A stretch of DNA of 64,000 nucleotides from Glandiceps talaboti (lineage: Eukaryota; Hemichordata; Enteropneusta; Spengelidae), in the NCBI RefSeq assembly GCF_964340395.1, contig NC_135566.1, positions 5,432,501-5,496,500 of the forward strand, read 5' to 3'. The notes beneath the pieces were generated by a model, which did not search any database, was not told the origin of the DNA, and saw only the letters and a list, made by a program, of their open reading frames with translations. Shown one piece after another: positions 13,201-27,600 of this stretch. Numbering within the stretch: the first letter of the stretch is position 1; each line of letters opens with the position of its first letter. Made by a program: the position numbers and the translations under genes.

Positions 13201-16200
13201 AATGTAACTAAATCTGATCACAACGAAGTCTAAATAATTAATAGTCTTGTACTAATTCTGTGTTGTCACTCTGTTGTACACCCTGGGGTTATCAATCAAT
13301 GGCATTATTCTTCCTTTCATTTCCTAGGGCTGACAACCAAAGTACAATGGGATATTTCAACACCAACCTCAGTAAAGATGTCTTATACATGAATACATTT
13401 ATGGGGGACAGTATTCAAGTAAACGAAAATAAAATTTTAAAATTCATATATATATATAAATTTTTCTTATTCTGCATCATCTTGATTGTTTGGTAGAGTT
13501 ATTGGATTTATTTATGAATGATGTACAATCGTTACGGCAAGCAACTTAAGAATGACTCCTGGCAATGCAATGCATTAGTCCATCTTTCTAGAATTCAATA
13601 TTTCTCTATCTATTATATAATTCATACTGTCATTCATAAAACTTCCTTCCATTGAATTGTATTCATTAGCTAACTATTCAGTTTTTTTCTATTGGAACAC
13701 CACATACTAAGTTTCTAATCTGATGTTGTCATAGACATGTTGATTTACTCTCTCTCTCTCTCTCTACGATGGTAATTCCAAACTATTTGCATTGAGTAGT
13801 GTGAAATTCAACATGCCCATATGTGGGTGTGTACTTTACTGTGAACTGACCTGCTTTGTCGTAAGCTGTAAAAGAGAAAGCAGGTACATTCAAAGTAAAG
13901 TATACACCCACACAGGTGTAGGATAGTACTCTTGGCAGCATTAGGAATACATGCATGTACTGGTGGAACTATTTTCAACAGCTATACACAGATCATCTTC
14001 AGTTCACCAAATAACCAGTCTTGTCATATACTTTATTTACTCCATTGCTACTCTATCACTTAGTGTCACACTTGTTTTGTTGTTGTGTTTTTCCACTTTT
14101 GATAATGTGTTTTAACACCCCCCCCACCCCCCCATTTAACGAACTATATCAATAGTTTAGTGATATCATTTTTGTGGAGTTCTAGAAAAAGGGCTTGTAA
14201 ACATTGAACTTGAGTGAGACATTTATTGTACAATTATTTCCAGAGAATGTGAACAGTGTGCCCAAAGACATCTTCCAAGGTTGTTAGACATTTGTAAACA
14301 AGTGGGCACAGGCCTGACTAGTTGCAAGACAAGTTTCTGTTTTTTGTTTTTCCCAGCTTCGTTATCATAATTTACCTCGACCTGTGTGATGTCACCTGGA
14401 AATGGTCACAAAATATAGCGATAGAGTTCACATGTTATGACTGTTGATTTGGACTGAACACAATGAAGGAATGTTTTCACAGAGCATGATGTCTATCTTC
14501 ATTTTCATTGCAATACTTCAGCACTTCATCTTGATTCATTTTCATTGTAATACTTCAGTACATATGCAAACTTACACACATTTCTGTGTGTGCATAATAT
14601 GGTTTGTAACTTTTTTATTCAACTTAGTACTAATAGTAGAACACATAACGGAGACAGCAATGGCATTACATTATTTAATGTGAAATGCGCCTTGGAAATA
14701 AACTCTTTAAACTTTTCCTGTTACATTGTTCAAGAAAACTCAAACCAATTCTCAGGTAAAATAAAGAAAGAAAATTGAGGGTTACCATACAATTCTTTGA
14801 AATAGAGGTCAAAATGTTATCAAAATTAAGACATTTTAGAAACCAATATGGCTGCCAAATCCAATATGGCCACCAAATCCAAAATGGCCACCAAATACTA
14901 TGTTAACTCTATGGGAAAATATAAGATTGACTATTTCCATGAAAACAAGATGATGGACTCAGAATTTCTTATATTGTTTCAAAAGGGCCGGAAGCAACCT
15001 TTTATGTTGCAATGTTTGGAGAGATTTTAAGAATGTTAAATTTTGGTGAAATTCGTCCCCGAGGTGCATTTTACCTTAAGAAAGCTTATAATAGTTGTAT
15101 TACAACTATATAAACACTACAAATGATTTCCTACCTCCAAGACTGTGTTGAGTTTTGTACCACATTGGTATGTTCATCCATCTGAGTTTGAAGCATGGAC
15201 ATCTGTTCTCTGAGAGAACCCAAACAACTCTTTAAGGCTTGTAATGGCCTGCGAAGTGATTAGAAAATAATATGTTATATCACCAAATGTTATTACAACC
15301 TTCAGCATGCTGGCATATAATTGATTTGATGTGTGTGATTTTCCTGTAATAAAGTTTAGTACGAAGTTATTATTAATATCTGAAACAATCATTGAAAATT
15401 GATACTGTAAGAGTATATGCTGTGATAGCCTAACCAGGAACTAGGGACGTGCTTCTACTAGAGCAGAAATTTACAAGGTTTACCAGAAAATTTCCACCAC
15501 CAAGTGAACCATGATACATGCATAAAAGTCATATTCAACGTGGTTGTCAGAACTTACTGGCACACAATGATTACGATGTGATGCATCATCCTAGTGTTTT
15601 CTTTAAATAAGACGTGATTTCATTATATTTTATCTTACAGAAATAAATTTCCAGTACAGCAAAACATAGGCGAACATTTCTGAATCGCAGTAACAGATTA
15701 ATGCATACACCAAAGTAGAGAGACATGAAACTACACTGTTTGCTATGTACATGTATGTGTATGATACAAGCCTACTTCTCTGAGACAGTTTATAGCATAT
15801 ACACGAACCATCACTCAAAAGAAATACAAATGTTGAGAAAAGAGAATGATTTCACCTGAGGCGATAGAACTTTCTCTCCATTTAGTTTTGAATTTTAATG
15901 ACCTTGTTTTTTTACACAACACAAAGAACGACACATGTGTATGACATTCAACAAAACACTGCATTGCTGTCAAACTGAATAAGAATACGAGAGTGTTTTA
16001 TACATTGAAAGCAACAAGAAAGAAAGCTGTCAAACTCACTTGCTGTCATCTTTAGAGTTGATTAATTGATCTGTATTTATGGCTTGCAAGGCAGTCTCGG
16101 CAGTCAGAGTTAATTCTGGTACGTTCATGTCGCCATTGTGTTGTACTTCCTGATTACTGGTTTGGGCTACTTGACTCTGTGTGCCAGTGCTTACATGCTC

Positions 16201-19200
16201 CACAGCTGACTGAGAATGGAGTTGTGACTTCAACATCTGAAATAATACACAAAAACTTTTAATATTATTGATGTCACAGAAATATGAAAAGAATACGGTA
16301 CAACAGCTGAGGTGACTTTAAACACTTGATTTTCTGTCATTGTTGTCAAAATTTATACTTTATCAGACTCCCTAGCTTGCTTTACAAATATTCTGAGCAT
16401 CCTTAACTTGATGGTCAATCTGCATTCTAGCTGAAAACTTTTGGTCAACTTTCTTACCAAAAAGTCCTACTATAAAGCACTTTAAGATATAGGGCTACAG
16501 CATCATCAAACTTTATGGATGAGGATTAGGTATTCATTTTGGATTTTTAATTCATAAAATAATTTATACATCTGCATAAATACCTTTATCGACAATACTG
16601 TTCAGGACATACAACATTTAGGAGTAAGACAATTATATCTAACTAAACTGTTTCACAAAATGTTCCCATTGCATCTAGTTCAGCTTTAATCACGTGTCCA
16701 TCAAATGTACTTTAATACATGGTTATTTTACTTGTTGTGGGATGTATGTCTTTACCTTATTCTGTTGAACCGTTGCCTTTAGGATACCTTTTAATTCTGT
16801 CACCTTAGCTTGGTGCATAAACTTCTCTTTGCGTGTACCAGCCAACTCTTGACGTAGTGAGTCTAATTCCATTTTGGATGTCTGGAAATGGAAAATGATC
16901 ATTACAATACTGTTCTGGATTAATGAAAGACAGCATATACATGAATACATGAAATCACAAAACAAACAACAAACTCACCTGCCACAATTTGACCAACCTA
17001 CTAACTGACCTACTGACCAAACAACCAACAACCAGAAAATCAACCAACCAACCAACCAACTTTGACAAACTAATTATTAAAGGCAGACCAATCTGCAAAC
17101 TTATTACTACAAGACACATCAAGCAAGCATGAAAGCAAATACTTGGCACTAGCTCAAAAACCAAGGCAATTACTGCAATTTATAAATTACATCGCCCTGT
17201 TGACTCTACTAGTACATTGCTTAATAAATCACTTTACACATCTAAACTATAAATCATCATAATAATGAACATTTGACTTTTTTTAAAGATATTACTTCAA
17301 ATACGTATTATATTAATAGTCCATATCATATGTCCTCTCATTTATCATATAATACTTTCTAAATCTCATCAATATGTAAATTCAATCAATCTAATGAAGT
17401 TATGTTACAGACAACTCGTATCATACTATATATTGACCCACAACAGGACCAGTTACTTGTAATTAATCCATAGATGTCTCATCTTTTAATTTTACTGCTC
17501 AACTTCTTTCACCCTGTTTTATACGACAATGGCAAATCAACTATCAGCTAGCTAACACAGACACACACTGAAACTATTATTGTGACATGGTCATAGCTAT
17601 GTAAGGCCAAAAAAAAAAAAAATCTGGTTCTGGTCAGGGTAAACTTTCTAAAGTGGTACGACGACGTGAATTTTTTTTTTTTTCAAATTAGTAAATATAC
17701 ATTTTTTTGACACTTTACATACTCTGTTCTATCATATTTATCTCTTGAAAACTTCCCTTTTCTTCGAAGCAGTTTAGGCTTTGTATTTAAGCAGTCTTGG
17801 CATGTAGGGTAGATTTCAGCTGCTTGTTCTCCTGATATCAGGAATAAATAAGGAACAGGAAAGCAAAAATTATCGGGAAAAAAAGGATCGACGCGAGGGT
17901 ATTCAGGGCACGCGCACGCTGACCAGAACCAGATATATATTTTTTTGGGCCTAATTACTGTAATTACACTCATAGTATGGAAGTATATCTCTGACAGTTT
18001 TTCTCAAATGATGGCACATTCTACCTCATTCAGTGTTTACACTATTTTGCTTTAACAGAGTGATTATATCCACATAACCAAGGCGTTAATAAAATCTACC
18101 TTTGTATAAATCTACCATCACAATAGTTTTAGTTTGTGACCACCTTCTCAGTGAAACATCTATGATAAGAGTTTGCCGATAGCATGTTTTCCACAGTAAT
18201 ATTCAAGCGGCACATTCTGTGTGATCCCATATACAAATTGCAAATACATACTTAATTTTGTAGCAAAGCTGGGTTGACAATGTGTGACACAGATGGTTAA
18301 ATATGTGCAAAGAGGTTTGGAACCGAGGCTGTAAAATTATTTTTATGTTACTTACTAGAATATCATAATATACGCAATAAGGAATATATACAGATATAAA
18401 TAATTTGGTGCGTCACAAGAAATTGATTTGCGTCAATGGAGTATCAAATTGGACTCAGAGCACCCTACTTGTATTAAGTATGAAGTCTATTTGTCTAGTA
18501 GGACATCTGGCTAGCCATCTAAATTATGAAAACTATCAATGGTTGGATAGAAATATCTCTCTTGAATGAAAACAATACAGGAAGTATCATCTCATAAGTT
18601 TTGTCTGGATTTTGAGAGAGATACACAGCAACTGACGTACTTTGTGGATAAGTTGTCATTCTCAAATTGATCTTGTTTTACCGAGTATGAATTAGGACAA
18701 ATAAGACGTGAAATATAAAGTACCATTCACTGTACTATTTTTGAGACCTGTTGTATTGAAGTGGCACTTTCTACGTCATAGGAAAAGATCACACTTAGAC
18801 AGGGTGAATGTCTCTTGACTTATTTCTGATAAAATACTTCACTAGAGAAAAATATGTAAGAATGAAGATATCTGGATTTGATGTTAATGTTATGAACCTG
18901 TCTACTGAGAAATAAGGAAAACTATCAGTAGTTTTATTTTTGAATGATTCATATATTGGATCATAGTGGTTGGAAATGTGTAAGGAGTGACTGCATGAAG
19001 AATGAATGAGGAGCAAGTGAGCAAGGTGTGAGTGAATGAGTGAGTGAGGTGCAAGTAAGTATGTGAGATGTGAGGAGTAAGGAGGAGAGAGAACAGGAAC
19101 AGGTGTAAAGTAAACAGTGAGTGAGTGAGTGAGTGAGTGAGTGAGTGAGTGAGTGAGTGAGTGAGAGAGGGTGAAAAAGCGAGTGAGAGGGCAATCATGG

Positions 19201-20586
19201 AAGTGAAAGTGAGTGTGAGGGAGTGAGTGAGTGAAGGGCAATCAAGGGAATGAGAGTGGGTTTGTGAGAGGGTGATCAAGCAAGTGAAAGTAAACGAGTG
19301 AGTAAGTGAGGGTGATCAAGTGAGTGAGAGAATGGGTGGGTGAGGAAGGAGTGAGCAATGAGTGAATTCGAGGAACAAGTGTGTGAGGTACGAGTGAAAT
19401 TGTGAATGAATGAATGAATGAATGAATGAGCAAGACACAAGTGAATGAGGCTTCCTTGAGGGAGGACAGTGAGAGAGTTAGAGAGCAGAGTGTGAGCAAT
19501 GAGTGATGGAGATGTGAGTGAGGGATGTATGAGATGGTGAGGAAAGTGTGTGAGCAAAGAGTGACTAGTGAAATGTCTGGGTCCAAGATGCATTGTGTGA
19601 ATGACGTTGCTTATGTTTAGGTTCAGTTTGTCTTTATTACATTTGAAATAACAGATACATTGTGAAATGATGGAAATACATGTTGACCTCTTTAATTGTT
19701 AGCAATTTTCTAGAACAAGATGAAACACCACCAATGACAGATGCAAAGCCCCCTGTGCATACCTAATACATTGTACATGGCGTCGTATGGGGAGACACAC
19801 AATCGATCTTGTACCCATGGCAACAGGTCTACGAGGAACATGTTCATGACTCAGAGTAAAAAGTGAGAAGTGATCAAATTGAAGGGGGGAAGTGTATAAG
19901 TCAATGATTGATTAAGAGAATGAGTACATACATGAGTATGAGGAGTGAAACTTGACAAACAACTTCATGACTTTCTCTAAAGTATGACACTTAAAAACTG
20001 TAAAAGACTTCACTGCGAGAAATCCTACATTGATGGAAGTTCTTTAAATACTCCATTTCCTCATTGAGACTAACACATCATCTGAATACAAACTGACATA
20101 TGTGATCAATCATTCATGTCATTGCCATTGTGCATGGCGTTACAGTCAAGTCTCATAAATGTATTCTTACACACATAATGCATTACATGTTGATACAAAT
20201 AACAGTATGTTGTCAGCACGGGAAGTTTTAGAACTCAGACACTTGGGACTACCCGATCACTCATCAATTCCCTTTTCATCTGTCATTTTATTTTGCAGTG
20301 ATCACTGTGGTAACCTTTCACCATTTTAAAGTTCACAGCCTGGTGTTCACAGTGTTTAATACTCAGAAAATGCATTCACTGTGATACAAGATGTACCCAG
20401 TTGTATGTCTGGGGCAATGTATGCATATTACTTGCTTTTACCATAAGTTATATTACTTTCATTGTCATGTATAAATTCTCATTATGTATCATATGGCTGG
20501 TGTTTATTAAGGGCAGGAAATCTACCTGCACCCCCACAAATAGGTAAGGGTAAGGGTTAAGGGGTGGAAGGGGGAACAGCACTTGA

Positions 20587-20646
<60 letters not shown>

Positions 20647-23600
20647 TAGAGAGAGAGACAGTGGGTTATGAGTTTTTACTATTAAACATGGCTGCATATG
20701 CACAATAAAAACATTTATTAAAAAAACATGGCTGCATACTTTCATGTGTTTAAAAAAAAAAAAATGATTCAAATTGTCTTAATTCTTGACTTTCCCTGTC
20801 GTCTCTTCCACAATGACTGTTTTAAAACTTAGATAGTCCTTGATGAAGTCTGGACCATTGAAACAAGATTAACATTCTCTCCACTTTTCTTTTTTTGTAA
20901 TTTAATTACATGGATATTAATTGCATGGAAATACATTGCCCAGGTATGCATGCTGTCCGGATGATTAATAACAGAACTAGAAACAACATCAAACCATACC
21001 ATAAATAATCTCTACTTTATAAATACACAGTGACTGTTAGCCACCCTTTATTACCCTGCTTTAGCTTCAAATCTCAAAGTTACATGACAGGGTGGGGGTG
21101 ATGGTTTAGTGATTATTTTTGACATATTTAGCACTTTCTGTCTTAGTAATTACACATACATAATCTGTTAATGGAAATTTCTCACCCTTAAGACATTACA
21201 TCACTGTTTCTATCAAGTGATTTACACTTTAAACAAATACAGGATGTATGTTTAGTATAGTGTAGTATAATAATATATTTCATTTGACACAAAATTATGT
21301 GCAAAGATGTATAATCTAAAATCAATAAATACACTGTAATAAATATCATAACATAATAATTTTAAAACCAATCATATTAATTATGTACATATGATGAAGG
21401 TTTAAGTTTGTTGACTTTAGAAATTTCATTAAACTCCCAACCACATTTCTACTGTGAAAATATTTGGATTTACAGTATATTATTTTGTTGAGGAGATCCA
21501 GGTTATCAGAACACCTGTTATTTTAAATAAATCAATTGAACTTGGATGAGGTTTCTAACCCATGTGCCATGTAGGCTGTGTGTTGAACAGATAAACAGAT
21601 GTACATTGCAACTCCACAGAACATTATTATCGATGGCCTCAAGTCAGAGAGATGCATGTTTCTATGATTAATTAAATAAAATTGACAGGTAGTGAGTAAC
21701 AATACGTGACATCTACACAGATGAACACATTAACCTGTCATGTTCTGACAACTTAAATATTTACCATATTTTAGTTAAGTAATTACTATTGAATGAGCAC
21801 ATCAGTTTAAACATTTCCTTATTCTCCTGTCTATCCTACACACGTACTTCACGATCTGGATCTCATAATATACCTTTCAAGACGACAGCGCCCTCTAGAG
21901 ACACTTGCTGACAGGTAAAGGCCAAAGATCACATGTATTGCTTGAAACATCCGTTTGAGCAATTTTAGGATAAAGATAAGGAAAGAATTAAATGGGAAGA
22001 AATTTGGCACATCTTGCAATGCTTCAGAGCCATATCAATTCATCTAGTTTCTGAGTTGTTATTCATTTATTGTGTTGATATAAATATTCACTGAACGCCA
22101 TGATTTCAATGGTAATAGTCATATAAGAAAGGTGTGTTGTAGAGCATACCTAATACTAACAATTTGTTTTGACAAGTGATAACACTGCCTGAGATCGAGA
22201 GTAGCTGTCGCTATTCCATTTTCCAATTTATTTTGATGACTGTACGAATCAAAATCCTCCCTCTGAATTTCAAAACGATCTCAATTGTTGACATGCCTAA
22301 TAAACTCAAATCACTAGACTTCATTGTTTTGCTAAATATTCTCTCCTAAGTCATACTTAAAAGTGTCTTGTCATTTGGATCATTAATAAGTATTTTTGTA
22401 CTGGGAATTATTTCTAGTGAATGCACACATAAAAACAACCACACAGTTCAACACAAATCCATTTATGTTTGGGACTATGTAACAGGACTATGTTGCACAT
22501 TCTATATCACATCGCTGTGGAACTGTCAAGGCTTTTCCAGTCAGTCAACAGGCTATCCCAGAGTCACCCAGGTTTGGCAAACATAGTGCCCACATGCTCC
22601 TATTGAGTAACCATCCCTAACATTTCAAGTCATTATTCTGGGAGTTCCCTCGAATTCACACTCGTTTTGTGAGCGAGACACAACTAATTGATACAGCCCA
22701 CCCATTGAGTCTATAGAGCACTCGTACTGGAATTCAGTTGGTCATAGGAAAAATCTCGTCTCCACAGGGATTCGAATCCGTGACCTCCTGACTACTAATC
22801 CTGAGCTCTAACCACTATTCCATGGGGCACTGTTATTCCACAGGGCATTCTTTGTTTTTATCATTACTTACAAATTCCACAATCTCTTAGATGCAAATAA
22901 TTTTGATAAATGAGAGTATGGTAGGATGAGTATATATTCAGTAATCTACTGTACTCACACAGAGGAAAAGTCCCATCTCCTGTGGTACTAAATCTGACTA
23001 AAATTTGATGTAGGAATAAAGCTTGATTTCTTGATTTACCTCTATATATTTTAAATGTTGTCATTTGTTTGTGATTTTATTGTTATTGAGTATGAGCACC
23101 TTCTCCCTGCATAAATGTGGGAAGAAGGTTCTCACTCTAGAAACAACAAAATTGCAAATAAAAGACAATATATGAAGGAAATAAAAGTAAATAGAAATTG
23201 GGCAGTATACCTACATCAGACTGTAATTAGATTGACACTCACAATACCCTTATTTCATTACTCTGTGATGTCACTAGAGGGCATTGTGTATTGAAATGGT
23301 TTAAAATCATTCAAACTAACATCAAATATCTATAAATTGTATGAATTAATAAAGAAATTATTAAAATGTTGCATTGAACAGGCCAACATCAGCTTGGAGA
23401 GGACTTTAAATTTCTCAATCACAAAACTATTATTTTTCTGTTTGATTGTTGAGATGCTTGAGGGCCTCATTGGAAAAGAAGTGTTTTACTTTTATAATAC
23501 TTGACTACTTTACAACACTTATCTGAACTACCCTGGATAAATACATTGTATTATTATTATTACTACAAGAAACTGCTTTTGTTTGACAGGTTGTACTTAA

Positions 23601-24420
23601 GTCCTTCCACTTTACCCATGTACTTAAATTAATGATATAGGGTAACTTGAGGTTATTCAACCACAACACCAGAGGGGGCTAAATTCTCTTCTATGGTTTA
23701 GGGCCACTTGGGAATACAGCATATATAAATCATGGCTCTGGTTTACACATACAAAAGTTGCACTATAATCTTACCACATTACTGGATATTTTTAGATTAA
23801 ATTTGGATACATTGATGTTATTGTCATATATTAGTTCTCACTATTTTATTACATAAAGATCAGTCTAAAAGTATGAGCATTGTTTATATATGCATATCAG
23901 TTCATGAGCCCGGCAAGGTGTATGGTGCCAAAAAGAAGTTCTTAACAATATTCTTCCCAGTTATTTCCAGCAATATTCCAATAGTGCTCAACATTGTCAT
24001 CCATTTTCTGCTCTAAGAAGCAATGTTCAAGTCCAACAAAATTGTGTGTACCACAAAAACTAGAATAGATGATCGGCTAATATTGGGATGTACTTCCAAA
24101 CTATTGAAGTTAATGATCAGATGTGGTTTCCCCTATGTTTACCCATGATGGCTTTGTAAATCACACTTTTAATGAGGGTACTCACCTGGAACGCTGTGCG
24201 AATGCTGTCGATCTCTATCTGTTGTCTGTTCTCTGCCAATGCAAGTTGTTCACGTAGTGCTTCAACTTCATGTTGAAACTGTTCATTCTCCCAAGACAAG
24301 GTCTGCAGTCAAAAGAGACATAAATGTTTTTAGACATTTATCTTTTTGAACTAGGTAATGAATAACATCATACATTTCATTGATGGATCATGTAAGAAGG
24401 TGGTGACGATGTGTGTGTGT

Positions 24421-24479
<59 letters not shown>

Positions 24480-24551
24480 ACTGTGTATATATGTGTGTGT
24501 ATGTCACTGTGTGCGTGTATATCACTGTGTGTATATATGTGTGTGTATGTC

Positions 24552-24634
<83 letters not shown>

Positions 24635-27600
24635 AAAAGGAGTGGTATGATTTGATTTGATTTGAAGAGTATAATGAATCAACCAATTTGTTGCCTACAA
24701 CCAGCTTCTAGTCTGATGACTACATTACCTGGTAGTAGTTGCTGACTGAAAAGTTGAGTTCCTAAAACTATCTCATTAAAATTATGATATTTAAAGTCCG
24801 GTCACTACTCTTAAGCCATACTACTGACATCTGCAAAACAATATCTGGGCCATAAAGGTTTTATCATATACTTTATGTAGCATTTACCTGGCACGGAAAC
24901 AATATTTGAATCACATAATTATATAAATTGACAGTGAAACATTATTTTATGTGGAAAAATGTAAATATAGTGAGAGAAAAATCAAAGCCAGGTCAATGAG
25001 TAAGGAGATATTGATGAATGCACCACTTGCCATATTTGGGCAAAATGATCACATACCTATGCCAATCATTCTTGACGACGTTTAATGCAAAATATCACTC
25101 CTGATATGGGACGTTAAACGCCATCAAAAACGGTCAATGTTAGATGCTGGTGTTATCACGCATGACCACAGAACTGAGATATCATTCAAAACATGACCAC
25201 AGAACTGAGATATCTTTCAAAACAGGGAAATTCTGATGAAAATGTCCATACCCAAATGATACTATTTACGATCATACATTAAATTGCAAATTCACAACCA
25301 TACTGTACAAGTTCGTGCTGTTTCGGCAACATGATACTCGTCTAAAGACTCATGTCACGATGCCGAAATGGCACTCATGGTGATATGACAAACAAAGAGG
25401 TGATATCGGGTAATAACCTCATATTATTGTAGAGCTTCGATGCACACACTTTCCACCGAATTACATTGAAAGCGATACTGCAGTGGGTATATGATAATGA
25501 TGTTTCCTTGTTTATACACGACAATTATAATTGAAAATTAATTACTTAAATTAAATAGCTAATGTTTTTAATTTGGATAATTTACTGAGCTGCATTTGAT
25601 GAGTTATCTACATGGTTATTAGCTTCCTCTTTAAATAGATTGGAAATTTTATAACACCAAGGCCACGTGAATTTATTACAACTTGCCCTCAGGACAAAAC
25701 ACTGTAGGCAAGTTGGATTAAGATCTGAGAAGATAACAGGTTGTAATCAGTTTTAATTTGATGTCTCATCTTACGACATTGTCAGAATCCTTGTAAGACA
25801 CTTGGCTTTAATTTGGTAGAAGTAACTGTGCAGATTACAGTCATACTCAAGCCAAATGATTGTCTTTGAACAGAAAATATGGGTTGTATACCCCGGGTCA
25901 TTCTATGTTACGACAATCGTGTCTACATCACTGGTTTTGTGGTGTTCGAAATATGAGTTGAAATGTTTCAAATCGACATTTAGTTTTCCCAATTTTTCAT
26001 AAATCATGAATGAGGGGTTATAATTTGATGTAATTAATATGGGGATATCATGTATCATTTATAGCTCATAATTTTGCATTCTGACAGTGTGCAAGAACAA
26101 AAATCTAAAGGGCTTTGCCCTTATGGAAGGAATTCAGTTTGGTCATTTGGGGATATAAGTGTTGATGTGAATATTAAAGTCATGTACTTGTAAATTTAAA
26201 ATTATATGCAAATTATTACTTCATGTTTCATGCATTCATATATCTTGAGTAAACAATGAAAAACACATTATAATTACAACAACACAGCAAGAATCTATTT
26301 CTACAAAATATTTTGACTACAAATTTTACATTTCATGAATTTGTTCCAGCAGCTGTACATTGTACACAACAAAATATGACATCAAATTTGAAATAAAAGT
26401 CTTAAACCATGCATGTGACAAGTTGAACAAAAAATATGGAATATATACTCTGGTCGTTCTACATCATGACAATGCACGACTATGCCATGGCAATGCGTGT
26501 CTATGCCATGATGACAATGTGTGTCTACATCACTGGTTCAGCTGTGTTCGAAACATGAGTCAAAAAGTTCAAAATTGCCATTATTTTCCTCAATTTCTCT
26601 TAGATATTATTCGCACTGGTATAATTATGTTATTCTCCAATATTTTTCTCCATTCAGTTGGAAAATATTTTAGACCTAAGGGTTTGTCACTACTTGTCTA
26701 GCAACTCGGAGTGACAAAGACCCCTAAGGTCACTTGTATTTTCTTTGGCTGAACAAAGAAAAATATTGGGGAATAACATCTAATTAACTAGATGCTTCTA
26801 CTACCATGAAGTCATCCTTATCCAATATCAGCCACCCACGCATTTACACATGACACACACACACAATATGACACGACACAACACTTTTAGAAGGTTTATC
26901 AATAAAGGTTAATAAGTAGACATCAGTAGTGCAATAAATCATATTTTATGACCTGTCATAACTCTACACTTTCACCAGTGTATGATGAATAATGACAAAC
27001 AGGTGTCGCTGCCAATACTTTCATTGCATAGCTAGTATTTGTAATCCTTCATGGTGTTACCATATACCGGTAGCATAGTGTCAACATTGCAGAGATACTA
27101 CATATTTTTGTGTTCTTTACGATCTCTCACATCATTTTTTTGCTCCAAAATAATATGAACATTACTTTTTTTAAACCACAAACTCTAAATTACTTCTTAT
27201 ACTATTCATTTTCTATGTTCCTAATAATCTCAAAAGTAACTGTTTTTCTGCTAACATTTTTGAAAATTTTTTTTTTTCAATGACTCAAAAAATTTGTTTT
27301 ACAAGACCGTGGTCTCAGTGAAAAATGATCCTTCAGGCATGATTACTTTAGGAATGTACAGTAAACTTGAGATTTGTTACTGTATTAATTCACATGTATA
27401 ATGTGCAATTATTGGTATTTTAACAACGTTCACTAATTTAATACTGTTGGTTGTCTGACTGAAAAATTAATACCTAAGTTACAGATAGTGTGGGCTTAAT
27501 GTACAAAACCCATTTCAGCCTCCCCACATTTTTGCATTTTTTCATGCACATGGAAAGAAGAAAAAAAAATTGTCTACAGTGACAATTTCTATGTTTACAG

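Larger units (their letters stand above)
10224..15134 (-). other. GOLGA3 intron 13
   Basis: No further exon recognised. Contains degenerate AATATGGAMATAAACTT repeats (12700-12860), a 90-bp foldback (13823-13912), a CT tract (13746-13765), and an 18-bp tandem motif around 14850-14898. Confidence 0.6.
16882..24185 (-). other. GOLGA3 intron 10
   Basis: 7.3 kb with no exon recognised. Holds the Harbinger-like MITE (17605-17951), a GTGA-rich minisatellite (18980-19580), a GT/GA microsatellite (20589-20660) and a tRNA-derived SINE (about 22600-22835). Confidence 0.6.

Noticed and set aside
15174-15392. 72-codon minus-strand ORF over GOLGA3 exon 13
   Set aside because: Wrong frame; the exon in phase 2 gives the conserved golgin-160 block instead.
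17683-17973. 96-codon minus-strand ORF as a gene
   Set aside because: Spans the Harbinger-like MITE and its flank; no recognisable domain.
18795-19593. Overlapping minus-strand ORFs of 77-148 codons rich in SLTH
   Set aside because: Produced by the GTGA minisatellite, which has no stops in any minus-strand frame; not a protein.
22760-22835. tRNA gene on the minus strand
   Set aside because: A and B boxes are present but acceptor and anticodon stems do not pair; treated as a SINE.
24358-24682. ORFs reading CVCVCV or THTHTH on both strands
   Set aside because: Translation of the GT microsatellite.
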